Assembly: GCF_045062745.1 (NCBI RefSeq)
Contig: NZ_JBJGED010000031.1
Location: forward strand, 30,128 to 94,127
Direction of reading: 5' to 3'
DNA: 64,000 nucleotides
DNA from: Paenibacillus_AA sp045062745
GTDB taxonomy: Bacteria; Bacillota; Bacilli; Paenibacillales; NBRC-103111
Part shown: positions 8,277 to 16,555 of the stretch, in pieces
Position numbering within the stretch: position 1 is the stretch's first letter
How the letters are laid out: every line of letters starts with the position of its first letter
The notes under the pieces: model-generated
Told to the model about the DNA's origin: nothing
The model's input: only the letters and a program-made list of their open reading frames with translations
Database searches by the model: none
Program-made: the position numbers and the translations under genes

Positions 8277-9881
8277 ATGAAGGCACTTATTGTTCAAAAC
8301 GGGTTTACCGGATACCGGATGGACATTTTTCATACATGGAAGCTGTTCTATGAAGAGGTGGAGCTGCAGTACGCGGAGGACGATGCCAAGCAAGGTGCAG
8401 TCCATGCCGCTGAGGTGGCTGATAACAGCGAGGGAGAAGGGCAACCGCAATGGCGCATGACCCTCACCCTCGAAATGCAGCCTGATACCGCCAAAGCGAA
8501 CGCTCATGTGACGCTTGAGTCGCTGCGAGAGGATGGGGAGCGTTACACGCATGAGGAAGCGCGCAAACTAAACAGCCGGTCGCCGGAAGGGCAAGCGCGA
8601 GAGATCAAGAGAGTTCTTTGCTCGACCATGCTTCAGGTATTGGAGCAGTTGACGGGGCTCAGCATGACTTGGGGCATCCTCACCGGCGTCCGGCCGACGA
8701 AGCTCATGCACAATCTGCTGATGAAACACAGCCGGGAGGAGAGCATCCGTCTGCTGCAGGAAGAGTATTTGCTGAGCGACGCGAAGGCGAAGCTGCTGGC
8801 CGATATCGCCGAACGCCAGCTGAAGGTGATCCCCGATCTCTTTGAGATGGATAACGAGGTCAGCGTCTACATCGGTATCCCGTTCTGCCCGACGAAATGC
8901 GCTTATTGTACGTTTCCGGCGTACGACATTCGGGGCAACAACGGTTCGGTGAATTCGTTCCTTGATGGGCTCCATCATGAGATTCGCGAGACCGGACGTT
9001 GGCTGAAGCAAGCCGGGCTCGGCATCACGACCATTTACTGGGGCGGAGGGACACCGACGAGCATCACGGCCGAAGAGATGGACGCGCTGTTCGTGACGCT
9101 GCACGATTCGTTCCCGGCGATGGACAAGGTGCGGGAGCTGACCGTAGAAGCGGGCCGCCCCGACACGATCACGCCGGACAAGCTGCGCGTCATGCGCAAG
9201 TGGAATGTGGACCGCATCAGCATCAATCCCCAGAGCTTCACCCAGCTGACGCTGGACAAAATCGGCCGCCACCATACAGTGGAGGAGACGATCGAGAAGT
9301 TTGTGCTGTCCCGCGAGATGGGCATGGACAACATCAACATGGACCTCATCATCGGGTTGCCGAACGAAGGTGTCGAGGAGTTCCGGTATACGCTGGACGA
9401 GACGGCGAAGCTGCTGCCGGAGTCGCTCACCGTGCATACGTTGTCCTTCAAGCGCGCGTCCAAGATGACGAAGAACCGCGATCAATACGAGGTGGCGGAA
9501 CGCGACGAGATCGGCGAGATGATGGATATGGCGAATCAGTTCATGGAGGAGCACGAGTACGTGCCATATTACTTGTACCGGCAGAAGAACATGCTGGGGA
9601 ACCTGGAGAACGTAGGATACTCGCTCGAGGGCCGGGAAAGCCTGTACAACATCGTGATGATGGAGGAACGGCAGACGATTATCGGAGTCGGCTGCGGAGC
9701 GGTGAGCAAAGTGCTGTTCGCCAAAGAGACCGACGCGGACGGTAATGAGCACCGCCGAATCGAACGGTTCCCGAATCCGAAGGAGCCTTCCGTTTACAAC
9801 CAAGCCTACAAGGAATATTTGGACAAAAAGCTGAAGCTGCTCGACGAAGCTTACGCGCTGCCAAGCAAAACGACAGGCTGA
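8277..9881 (+). CDS. hemZ: Oxygen-independent coproporphyrinogen III oxidase-like radical SAM protein HemZ
   Basis: 534 residues, HemZ-like length (longer than HemN). The radical SAM cluster motif C-x3-C-x2-C occurs as GIPFCPTKCAYC near residue 200, followed by a YWGGGTPTS segment and the ISINPQSF and MDLIIGLPNEG blocks typical of the HemN superfamily. The ~190-residue N-terminal extension with GILTGVRPTKL is the mark of HemZ. Known family role: anaerobic conversion of coproporphyrinogen III to protoporphyrinogen IX in haem synthesis; some relatives act on other substrates. ATG at 8277 follows AGAGGAGG at about 10 bases. It stands alone after a terminator. Confidence 0.9.
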   Translation: MKALIVQNGFTGYRMDIFHTWKLFYEEVELQYAEDDAKQGAVHAAEVADNSEGEGQPQWRMTLTLEMQPDTAKANAHVTLESLREDGERYTHEEARKLNSRSPEGQAREIKRVLCSTMLQVLEQLTGLSMTWGILTGVRPTKLMHNLLMKHSREESIRLLQEEYLLSDAKAKLLADIAERQLKVIPDLFEMDNEVSVYIGIPFCPTKCAYCTFPAYDIRGNNGSVNSFLDGLHHEIRETGRWLKQAGLGITTIYWGGGTPTSITAEEMDALFVTLHDSFPAMDKVRELTVEAGRPDTITPDKLRVMRKWNVDRISINPQSFTQLTLDKIGRHHTVEETIEKFVLSREMGMDNINMDLIIGLPNEGVEEFRYTLDETAKLLPESLTVHTLSFKRASKMTKNRDQYEVAERDEIGEMMDMANQFMEEHEYVPYYLYRQKNMLGNLENVGYSLEGRESLYNIVMMEERQTIIGVGCGAVSKVLFAKETDADGNEHRRIERFPNPKEPSVYNQAYKEYLDKKLKLLDEAYALPSKTTG

Positions 9882-9915
9882 CGCTTACGGTTGACGCATC
9901 GTAGGAGGGGTACCG

Positions 9916-10764
9916 ATGGGTACGCGTGCACCCGCGTGGGCTTATTTGCGCAATGTGATTGCGAACGTCCAGGTGACGCTGTCGCTCGCCGCTTACACCA
10001 AGGTGAATCAGAGGTGGCGGCAGCTTGATTTTGTGCCGGACTTCTGCCGGTTCTATTACATTGTGGAAGGCGAGGGCGGCCTCGTCATTGACGGGCAGAC
10101 TTACTATCCGAAGCCGGGCCAGCTGTTCGTCATGCCTTCCGGGCTCAAGCAATCCTACTACGCCATGGAGGACCGCGATCCGTTCGGCAAGCATTGGTGC
10201 CACTTCACAGCCAAGGTTGGGGAGCGGGATTTATTTCGGCTGCTTGGGCTCCCCGTGTATATCGATGTCGAGGAGAAGACGAAGGTTGCGGAATTGTTCG
10301 AGCAGCTGACCCGGCACTACGAGAGCGACAGCTTCACGGCGGTCATGCACCAAAAAGCGATTCTGCTCGAGATCATCGCGATGTTCCTGGAGCGCGCCTC
10401 CGAACGGGGCGGCAGCCGCATCCCGGCAGAGCAGCACAAGATGCATCATTTGCAAACGGTGCTGAGCTACGTGGAGACGCATTTGCACGAGCCGATCAGC
10501 GTAGCCGACTTGGCGGAGCTCGTTCATTTTCATCCGAACTATTTCATCCGCTATTTCCACGAGCTCGTCGGCGTGTCCCCTATTCAATACATCAACAACT
10601 TGAAGATTGAGAAGGCGATGGGGCTGCTGCTGGCCGATATGGAGCTTTCGGTTTCGGAAGTGGCACGAGCCGTCGGGATGGAGCTGTACTATTTCTCGCG
10701 TTTTTTCCGCAAACACGCGGGGTTGTCGCCGACCGGATATCGGGAGCTGTTTTGGAAACCATAA
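9916..10764 (+). CDS. AraC-family transcriptional regulator
   Basis: 282 residues. The N-terminal ~130 residues form an AraC-type cupin domain (FYYIVEGEGGLVIDG, then YYPKPGQLFVMPSG), likely binding a sugar or other small ligand. Two C-terminal helix-turn-helix units cover about 180-280: ISVADLAELVHFHPNYFIRYF and LSVSEVARAVGMELYYFSRFF, with the closing GLSPTGYRE. Start after TAGGAGGGG. No neighbouring target operon is obvious: hemZ is upstream and the copper genes downstream have their own regulator, so the target is unknown. Confidence 0.9.
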   Translation: MGTRAPAWAYLRNVIANVQVTLSLAAYTKVNQRWRQLDFVPDFCRFYYIVEGEGGLVIDGQTYYPKPGQLFVMPSGLKQSYYAMEDRDPFGKHWCHFTAKVGERDLFRLLGLPVYIDVEEKTKVAELFEQLTRHYESDSFTAVMHQKAILLEIIAMFLERASERGGSRIPAEQHKMHHLQTVLSYVETHLHEPISVADLAELVHFHPNYFIRYFHELVGVSPIQYINNLKIEKAMGLLLADMELSVSEVARAVGMELYYFSRFFRKHAGLSPTGYRELFWKP

Positions 10765-10864
10765 GAGAACGTGATTACAGGCTCCCGTTACGCTACGCAC
10801 GGACACGGCTCGATCCCCTTTCGCAGTAAGGGTCAGTATTCGAAAAATAGCTGTTCTTTTTTTG

Positions 10865-10893
10865 TTGACAAATATACTCTAGGGGGGTATAGT
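10865..10893 (+). promoter_or_regulatory. Sigma-A-type promoter with embedded CsoR operator (copy 1) for csoR-copZ
   Basis: TTGACA (10865-10870), 17-base spacer, TATAGT (10888-10893). The spacer and -10 hold ATACTCTAGGGGGGTAT, a G-tract pseudo-palindrome of the CsoR type, so bound apo-CsoR would block the polymerase and copper would relieve it. Confidence 0.8.
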
Positions 10894-10904
10894 AATAAAT
10901 GTGG

Positions 10905-10930
10905 TTGACATACCCTCTGGGGGTATAGTA
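10905..10930 (+). promoter_or_regulatory. Second, partly duplicated TTGACA plus CsoR operator (copy 2)
   Basis: TTGACA (10905-10910) is directly followed by TACCCTCTGGGGGTATAGTA. The operator core is ATACCCTCTGGGGGTAT (10910-10926). The spacing to TATAGT is only 13 bases, so this looks like a tandem copy of the upstream promoter with a small deletion; it may serve as an operator more than as a promoter. Confidence 0.7.
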
Positions 10931-10957
10931 AATTGTAGATAAGAGGTGATAACGGAT

Positions 10958-11302
10958 ATGGAACAAGCGAGCAAAGTAAATGAGCACGATCACTGCGCTA
11001 CCGATGGCGCCGATTCCGGAGGAGAACGCAAGAGCCACCATTCGGATAAATTGAAAGCCAATCTGGTCGCTCGATTGAACCGTATCGAGGGCCAAATTCG
11101 CGGAGTCAAAGGATTGATCGAGAAGGACACGTATTGCGACGACGTGCTGAATCAGATCGCGGCGATTCAATCCGCGCTGAACAGCGTAGGCAAGCTGCTG
11201 CTGGAAGGGCATATGAAGTCTTGCGTCGTGGAGAAAATACAGGCCGGAGATCCGGATATTATCAATGAGCTTATGGTGACGGTCAATAAATTGATGAAAT
11301 AA
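10958..11302 (+). CDS. csoR: Copper-sensing transcriptional repressor CsoR
   Basis: 114 residues. CsoR/RcnR family: LVARLNRIEGQIRGVKGLIE near residue 30-50, with the Cu(I) ligand set Cys (TYCDDV), His and Cys (EGHMKSC), the C-H-C triad of true CsoR proteins. An acidic, His-containing N-terminal tail (HDHC...HH) is longer than usual. The ATG at 10958 is preferred over the in-frame GTG at 10946, which lies inside the ribosome site AAGAGGTGA. It represses its own operon and probably copA through three operators in this region. Confidence 0.95.
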   Translation: MEQASKVNEHDHCATDGADSGGERKSHHSDKLKANLVARLNRIEGQIRGVKGLIEKDTYCDDVLNQIAAIQSALNSVGKLLLEGHMKSCVVEKIQAGDPDIINELMVTVNKLMK

Positions 11303-11322
11303 CGAATAAGGAGGCAATCGGG

Positions 11323-11523
11323 ATGCAAAAAGTGGAGCTGAAAGTGGAAGGAATGTCTTGCGGGCATTGCGTGAACTCGGTAGAAGGCGCTGTGAAGGCG
11401 CTCGGCGCGACGGCGAGGGTGAACCTGTCGGCCAAGTCGGTATCGGTCGATTATGACGAATCGTCGGTGACGCTGCAAGCGATCAAGGATGCGATCGAAG
11501 AGCAAGGCTATGATGTTGTATAA
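11323..11523 (+). CDS. copZ: Copper chaperone CopZ
   Basis: 66 residues, one heavy-metal-associated (HMA) domain. The Cu(I) site is GMSCGHC near residues 10-16, and the ferredoxin-like fold ends with EEQGYDVV. It carries Cu(I) in the cytosol and passes it to the CopA ATPase. It lies 20 bases after csoR behind AAGGAGG and shares its copper-induced transcript; a hairpin follows. Confidence 0.95.
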   Translation: MQKVELKVEGMSCGHCVNSVEGAVKALGATARVNLSAKSVSVDYDESSVTLQAIKDAIEEQGYDVV

Positions 11524-11539
11524 CGCGTGAAGGCGAACA

Positions 11540-11566
11540 GGGGGCGCCGGTAGGGGCCTCCTTTTT
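11540..11566 (+). terminator. Terminator-like hairpin after copZ
   Basis: Short stem GGGGGC / GCCTCC (one G-T pair) followed by TTTTT; it would separate csoR-copZ from copA. Confidence 0.5.
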
Positions 11567-11579
11567 CTCGGAATCCAAT

Positions 11580-11596
11580 ATACCCTATAGGGGTAT
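11580..11596 (+). promoter_or_regulatory. CsoR operator (copy 3) before copA
   Basis: ATACCCTATAGGGGTAT is a near-perfect palindrome matching the two sites ahead of csoR. It lies 38 bases before the copA start. A -10-like TATTGT or TATAAG follows, but no good -35 can be placed. Confidence 0.75.
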
Positions 11597-11633
11597 TGTA
11601 TAAGACACAAGAGCATGCAGAGAGGTGAACGCG

Positions 11634-13874
11634 ATGAGCACGACGAGCACGAAAGCGGTACAGGCGGAAGAAACGACGTTGGATATTACGGGAATGACTT
11701 GCGCGGCTTGCGCCACTCGTATAGAGAAAGGACTGAACAAGCTCGAAGGTGTCTCGCTGGCGAGCGTGAATCTGGCGATGGAATCGGCGCACGTAGCCTA
11801 CGTCCCAGGCAAAGTCACAGTGGAGGACTTGATCCGGAAGGTCGAGCAGCTCGGGTACAAGGCGGAGCTTAAACAAGCGAGGAGCAGCCGGGCGGAAGCG
11901 CGCCGGGAAGAAATTCGCAAGCATACATGGAAGCTGGTGGCCTCGGCAGTATTGTCGTTCCCGCTGTTGTGGGCGATGGTGGGCCACTTCTCCTTCACCT
12001 CGTGGATTTGGGTGCCTGAGCTGTTCATGAACCCATGGTTCCAGCTCGTCCTGGCGACGCCGGTTCAGTTCTTGATCGGCTGGCCGTTCTATACCGGCGC
12101 CTACAAGGCGCTGCGCAACGGGAGCGCCAACATGGACGTGCTCGTGGCGCTCGGTACATCGGCGGCCTACTTCTACAGCCTTTACTTGACACTCGATGCT
12201 TATAAGGCCGGACATATGCACGGTGTCGACCTATACTTCGAGACGAGCTCCGTGCTCATCACCCTTTTGCTCTTGGGCAAGCTGTTCGAGACATTGGCCA
12301 AGGGGAGGTCCTCGGAAGCGATCAAGACGCTGATGGGGCTTGCGGCCAAGACGGCTCTTGTAGAGCGGGACGGACAAGAGCTGCAAGTTCGCGTGGAAGA
12401 CGTACGGGTCGGAGACCTGGTCATCGTCAAGCCGGGCGAGAAAATTCCGGTGGACGGCGAAGTCGTAGAAGGCGACTCTTCCGTGGATGAGGCGATGTTG
12501 ACCGGGGAGAGCATCCCGGTGTCGAAGTCGGCCGGCGACCCCGTGATCGGAGCGACTCTTAACAAGTATGGCGTGCTGAAGATTCGGGCGACCAAGGTGG
12601 GTCAAGAAACCGCACTGGCGCAAATCATTAAGGTCGTCGAGGAGGCGCAAGGGTCGAAGGCGCCGATCCAGCGTGTAGCCGATAAGATTTCCGGCATTTT
12701 CGTCCCGATTGTAGTGGGCATTGCCCTAGTGACCTTCCTGGTCTGGTATTTCTTCGTAGAGGCGGGCAACTTCTCCGGAGCTTTGGAGAAAGCAATCGCG
12801 GTGCTCGTCATCGCTTGCCCATGCGCCCTCGGTCTGGCGACGCCGACCTCCATCATGGCAGGCTCGGGGCGTTCCGCCGAGCTCGGTATTCTGTTCAAGG
12901 GCGGCGAGCATCTGGAGGCGACCCATCGGATTCAGACGATCGTGCTCGATAAGACCGGCACGATCACGAAGGGCAAGCCGGAGCTGACCGACGTGCTGGT
13001 CGAGCAAGGCTGGGACGAGTCGGAGCTGCTCACATGGGTAGCCGCCGCCGAACGGAATTCGGAGCATCCATTGGCTGAAGCGATCGTAGCCGGAGCAAGA
13101 GAGCGCGGCTTGGAGCTGCCGAATGCGGAACGGTTCGAAGCGATTCCCGGCTATGGTGTGCAAGCCGTCGTCCAAGGCCGCGAGCTGCTCATCGGCACGC
13201 GGAAGCTCATGGCGCGGAGCGGCATTGCGCTCGCGGGCGCTCTGGCCGAAGCCGACATGGAGCTGCTGGAGCAGCAAGGCAAGACGGCGATGCTCGTTGC
13301 CGTCGACGGTAGACTGGCGGCTGTCGTGGCCGTGGCCGATACGCTGAAGGAAACGTCGCGACAAGCTGTATCTCGCTTGCGGGAGCTAGGTCTCGAGGTC
13401 GTCATGATGACCGGAGACAATGAGCGGACCGCGCGTGCTATCGCAGCGCAAGCGGGCATCGACAAGGTGCTGGCCGAGGTGCTTCCCGAGGGCAAAGCGA
13501 ATGAGGTGCGCCGTCTGCAAGGCGAAGGCAAGCTGGTTGCCATGGTAGGCGACGGCATCAACGACGCCCCGGCGCTAGCGACGGCCGATATCGGCATGGC
13601 CATCGGCACCGGCACGGACGTGGCGATGGAAGCGGCCGACGTGACGCTGATGCGGGGAGATCTGAACAGCATCCCCGACGCGATCTTCATGAGCCGGAAG
13701 ACGATGACGAACATTAAGCAAAATTTGTTCTGGGCGCTCGCTTACAACATGATCGGCATCCCGATCGCGGCGATCGGCCTGCTTGCCCCTTGGCTCGCCG
13801 GAGCGGCCATGGCGCTCAGCTCGGTCTCGGTCGTATTGAACGCGCTCCGTCTGCAGCGCATTAAGCTGGGATAA
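11634..13874 (+). CDS. copA: Cu(I)-exporting P1B-type ATPase CopA
   Basis: 746 residues. One N-terminal HMA domain with GMTCAAC (most Bacillus CopA have two), then eight predicted membrane helices. The transmembrane copper site is IACPCALGLATP. P-type signatures are all present: LTGES in the actuator domain, VLDKTGTITKG with the phosphorylated Asp, SEHPLAEAI (the HP motif of P1B pumps), TGDN and GDGINDAPAL. It uses ATP to push Cu(I) out of the cell. The ATG at 11634 follows AGAGAGGTG; an in-frame GTG at 11625 lies within that site. Its own CsoR operator and the hairpin upstream suggest separate copper-induced transcription. Confidence 0.95.
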   Translation: MSTTSTKAVQAEETTLDITGMTCAACATRIEKGLNKLEGVSLASVNLAMESAHVAYVPGKVTVEDLIRKVEQLGYKAELKQARSSRAEARREEIRKHTWKLVASAVLSFPLLWAMVGHFSFTSWIWVPELFMNPWFQLVLATPVQFLIGWPFYTGAYKALRNGSANMDVLVALGTSAAYFYSLYLTLDAYKAGHMHGVDLYFETSSVLITLLLLGKLFETLAKGRSSEAIKTLMGLAAKTALVERDGQELQVRVEDVRVGDLVIVKPGEKIPVDGEVVEGDSSVDEAMLTGESIPVSKSAGDPVIGATLNKYGVLKIRATKVGQETALAQIIKVVEEAQGSKAPIQRVADKISGIFVPIVVGIALVTFLVWYFFVEAGNFSGALEKAIAVLVIACPCALGLATPTSIMAGSGRSAELGILFKGGEHLEATHRIQTIVLDKTGTITKGKPELTDVLVEQGWDESELLTWVAAAERNSEHPLAEAIVAGARERGLELPNAERFEAIPGYGVQAVVQGRELLIGTRKLMARSGIALAGALAEADMELLEQQGKTAMLVAVDGRLAAVVAVADTLKETSRQAVSRLRELGLEVVMMTGDNERTARAIAAQAGIDKVLAEVLPEGKANEVRRLQGEGKLVAMVGDGINDAPALATADIGMAIGTGTDVAMEAADVTLMRGDLNSIPDAIFMSRKTMTNIKQNLFWALAYNMIGIPIAAIGLLAPWLAGAAMALSSVSVVLNALRLQRIKLG

Positions 13875-13907
13875 CATCCGAACGATAGTTTAGGAGGAAA
13901 TAACGAG

Positions 13908-14735
13908 ATGAAACGAATCATGCTGCTAATGCTGCTGGTCGCTTTGACGGTGCTGTCGGCTTGCGCCAAATCCGGCAAGGAGACGACGGATGGCCATGGG
14001 GGGCACGGCGATTCTGCGCCGGCCTCTTCGGCAGGAGCCGAAGCCGATAAGACGAAGGCGGTTTGGAAGCTGTCCAGCGAGACGCCGCAGGCGAAATCGG
14101 ATACGAAGGTATCCATTGCCATTCAAGATGACAAGGGCGCAGCCGTCGAGAAGTTCGACATCAGCCACGAGAAGAAGATGCATTTGATTGTGGTCAGCGA
14201 CGATTTATCGTATTTCAACCACATCCACCCGGAATACAAGGAGAAGGGCCGGTTCGAGATCGATACGCAATTCCCGGCTCCCGGCGGCTACAAGCTGTTT
14301 GCCGATTATGTCCCGACCGGAGGATCCGCGGTTACCAAGAGCGAGCGGATTACGGTTGGCGGAACGAAGCCGGCACCGGCTCCTATTGTACCGGATAAGG
14401 ATTTGACCCGTTCGGTCGCGGGGAAACAAGTCACCCTTACGATCGATCACCTGATGGCCGGCATGCAAGCGAACCTCACGTTTCGGATCGTAGAGGAGAA
14501 GACGAAGCAGCCGATCACGGATTTGCAGCCATACTTGGGCGCCGTAGGGCATGTCGTCATCCTAAGCGCCGATGCAGAACAGTATCTCCACGTACATCCG
14601 ACCGAGGAGAAAGCGAAAGGGCCGGACGCGAAGTTCATGACGACGTTCCCGAAGAGCGGCATCTATAAAATTTGGGGGCAGTTCCAGCATAACGGCCAAG
14701 TGTTTACCGTCCCGTTCGTCGTTCAGGTCCCTTAA
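13908..14735 (+). CDS. Lipoprotein with copper-type His-rich segment and cupredoxin-like domains
   Basis: 275 residues. A lipobox (VLSAC, Cys near residue 17) predicts attachment to the outer face of the membrane. A His/Gly stretch (DGHGGHGD) follows, then two beta-rich halves, each with a His pair: FNHIHPEY near 105 and YLHVHPTE near 225. The halves resemble the YtkA/FixH-like secreted domains seen beside copper genes. It is 33 bases after copA with AGGAGG, so it is probably co-transcribed and copper-induced; an extracytoplasmic copper-binding or copper-delivery role is inferred, not shown. Confidence 0.7.
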   Translation: MKRIMLLMLLVALTVLSACAKSGKETTDGHGGHGDSAPASSAGAEADKTKAVWKLSSETPQAKSDTKVSIAIQDDKGAAVEKFDISHEKKMHLIVVSDDLSYFNHIHPEYKEKGRFEIDTQFPAPGGYKLFADYVPTGGSAVTKSERITVGGTKPAPAPIVPDKDLTRSVAGKQVTLTIDHLMAGMQANLTFRIVEEKTKQPITDLQPYLGAVGHVVILSADAEQYLHVHPTEEKAKGPDAKFMTTFPKSGIYKIWGQFQHNGQVFTVPFVVQVP

Positions 14736-14867
14736 TCGGAATCAGGTTATTTTTGTGCAAATGCAGGTAAGCTTCCTCCATTTTGCTCGCACGGTTCCCT
14801 CAGTACACTAAAAGGGAAAGCGATCCTAACGGATCCCATTCCAACTGAAATCGGAGGGAACACGCGC

Positions 14868-16403
14868 ATGGCACAGGAACTGCGTTATTTAACGGATGAA
14901 CAAATGCGGCAATTCATTGCACAAGGCTTTTTGATTCTGAACACGGACTTCTCCCCCGCCTTTCATGAGCAGCTGTACGGCAAACTGAGCGAGGTGTACA
15001 AAAACGAAGGCAACCCGGGCAATAATCTGTACCCGCGTATCCGCGAGCTGCAAACGGTGTTCGATCATCCCGTGATCAAGGGCGCGCTTACGAGCGTATT
15101 GGGGCCCGGCTATATGATGCACGCCCATCGTCACGGCCATTACAATAACTCGCCGAAGCCGGGAGGCTGGCACAAGGACAGCTACTGGGGCTTCAAGCGG
15201 ATGCGCAACCACCGGCCTTGGTGGGCGATGGTCATGTATTTCCCGCAAAATACCCCGACGGAGCTTGGCCCCACGGGCGTCATGCCGGGAACGCACTATT
15301 ACGCCAGCCGCACTTTCGAATCGGACGATCTGCACGAAGAGACCGCGGCCGGCCCGGCCGGGACATTCGCTCTGATCCACTACGATATTTGGCACCGGTC
15401 TACGGCCAACATTTCGGGGCAGGAGCGGTTCATGCTGAAATTCGAATTCATGCGGACCCAAGCCCCTGTGGAAGCGAGCTGGGACCATCGCGAGCCGGAA
15501 TGGGTAACCCCGGCGAATTTGCCGGCATGCGTCGAATCGGCTGAGGTCATCTGGCGCGACACGTGGAACTGGCTGACCGGCCGTGACGCTCTGCGCGACG
15601 AAGCGCCTCGTCCGTTCACGGACGACGAAGCGCGGGCATGGCTCGCCGCGCTGGCGTCCGGGGAGCCGCAGGCGAGAACTGAGGCGGCCGACCGGCTGGC
15701 GCTGTCCGGCCTCGCCGAGGGCCGCAGCGCCTACGGCGACGTCGTCACCGCGCTCGCGCACGCGCTCGAGGACGCGCATGAACCGGCGGCGCTGAACGCC
15801 GCCTACGGGCTCGCGCGCCTCGGCGGCGCGCAGGCGACCGCAGCGCTGCTCGGCGCGCTGCAGCAAGGCTCGCGGCCCGCGTCGCGCGCGGCCGCGTATG
15901 GCTTGACCGCCGCCGGGGGCGCGGCGGTGGAAGGGCTGCTGGCCGCGCTGGACAGCGGCCCGGAAGATGTGGCCGCGCAGGCGGCCTTCGCCCTGGGCGA
16001 GCTGCGTGAGGCAGCCGCCGAGGCCGTGCCCGCGCTGGCGCGGCTGCTGCGGACGCACGCTTCACCGCGCGTGCGGACGGAGGCGGTCGATGCGTTGGGG
16101 CGCATCGGCACCGGCAACGGTTCGCGCGCCGACGCCTGCGCGGAAGCACTTGCTGGCGCCCTGCAGGATGCGGACGATCAAGTGCGGTTCATGGCCGGCC
16201 TAGCGCTGTCCATGCTGGGTGCGGCCGGCGAACCGGCCGTACCCGCGCTCGAATCCGCGCTGGACGACGAGAACCGCTACGTCCGAGCGCATGCGGCGGA
16301 AGCGTTGTACTACATCGGCACCGAGCGGGCCAAGGAGGCGCTCTTCGACTTCCTGCGCACGTCGCGCTGGTGCCCGAGCACGACGCCGGCCAGCACGTTT
16401 TAA
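14868..16403 (+). CDS. PhyH-type Fe(II)/2-oxoglutarate dioxygenase fused to HEAT repeats
   Basis: 511 residues. Residues 1-215 are a phytanoyl-CoA dioxygenase (PhyH)-like domain: GGWHKDS supplies His102 and Asp104, H176 in HYDIWHRS is the distal metal ligand, and Arg187 in GQERF fits the 2-oxoglutarate-binding Arg. Residues about 250-505 are some seven HEAT-like alpha repeats rich in Ala (for example LGELREAAAEAVPALARLL). The base composition turns extremely GC-rich in the repeat half. The substrate is unknown: the repeats may bind a protein or organise a complex. It follows the copper lipoprotein after 132 bases with its own GGAGGG site and ends at a strong terminator, so it is probably its own unit. 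Confidence 0.75.
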   Translation: MAQELRYLTDEQMRQFIAQGFLILNTDFSPAFHEQLYGKLSEVYKNEGNPGNNLYPRIRELQTVFDHPVIKGALTSVLGPGYMMHAHRHGHYNNSPKPGGWHKDSYWGFKRMRNHRPWWAMVMYFPQNTPTELGPTGVMPGTHYYASRTFESDDLHEETAAGPAGTFALIHYDIWHRSTANISGQERFMLKFEFMRTQAPVEASWDHREPEWVTPANLPACVESAEVIWRDTWNWLTGRDALRDEAPRPFTDDEARAWLAALASGEPQARTEAADRLALSGLAEGRSAYGDVVTALAHALEDAHEPAALNAAYGLARLGGAQATAALLGALQQGSRPASRAAAYGLTAAGGAAVEGLLAALDSGPEDVAAQAAFALGELREAAAEAVPALARLLRTHASPRVRTEAVDALGRIGTGNGSRADACAEALAGALQDADDQVRFMAGLALSMLGAAGEPAVPALESALDDENRYVRAHAAEALYYIGTERAKEALFDFLRTSRWCPSTTPASTF

Positions 16404-16437
16404 TCTTCCAATCGCAGACGAGCCGCCATCCAGGTTC

Positions 16438-16480
16438 AAGTCCGACCCGAGTCGCAACCGACGCGGGTCGGACTTTTTTC
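16438..16480 (+). terminator. Rho-independent terminator after the PhyH-HEAT gene
   Basis: 12-base-pair perfect stem AAGTCCGACCCG / CGGGTCGGACTT followed by a T run. Confidence 0.9.
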
Positions 16481-16555
16481 ATCGAGTGCAAAAACGGGGG
16501 AAGTGCGCTATAGTATACGGTGTCGCACAACAATTTCGAAAAGAGGCCCTGTCGC

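Noticed and set aside
8568..9803. 411-codon minus-strand frame opposite hemZ
   Set aside because: Antisense shadow without features; hemZ has all its motifs.
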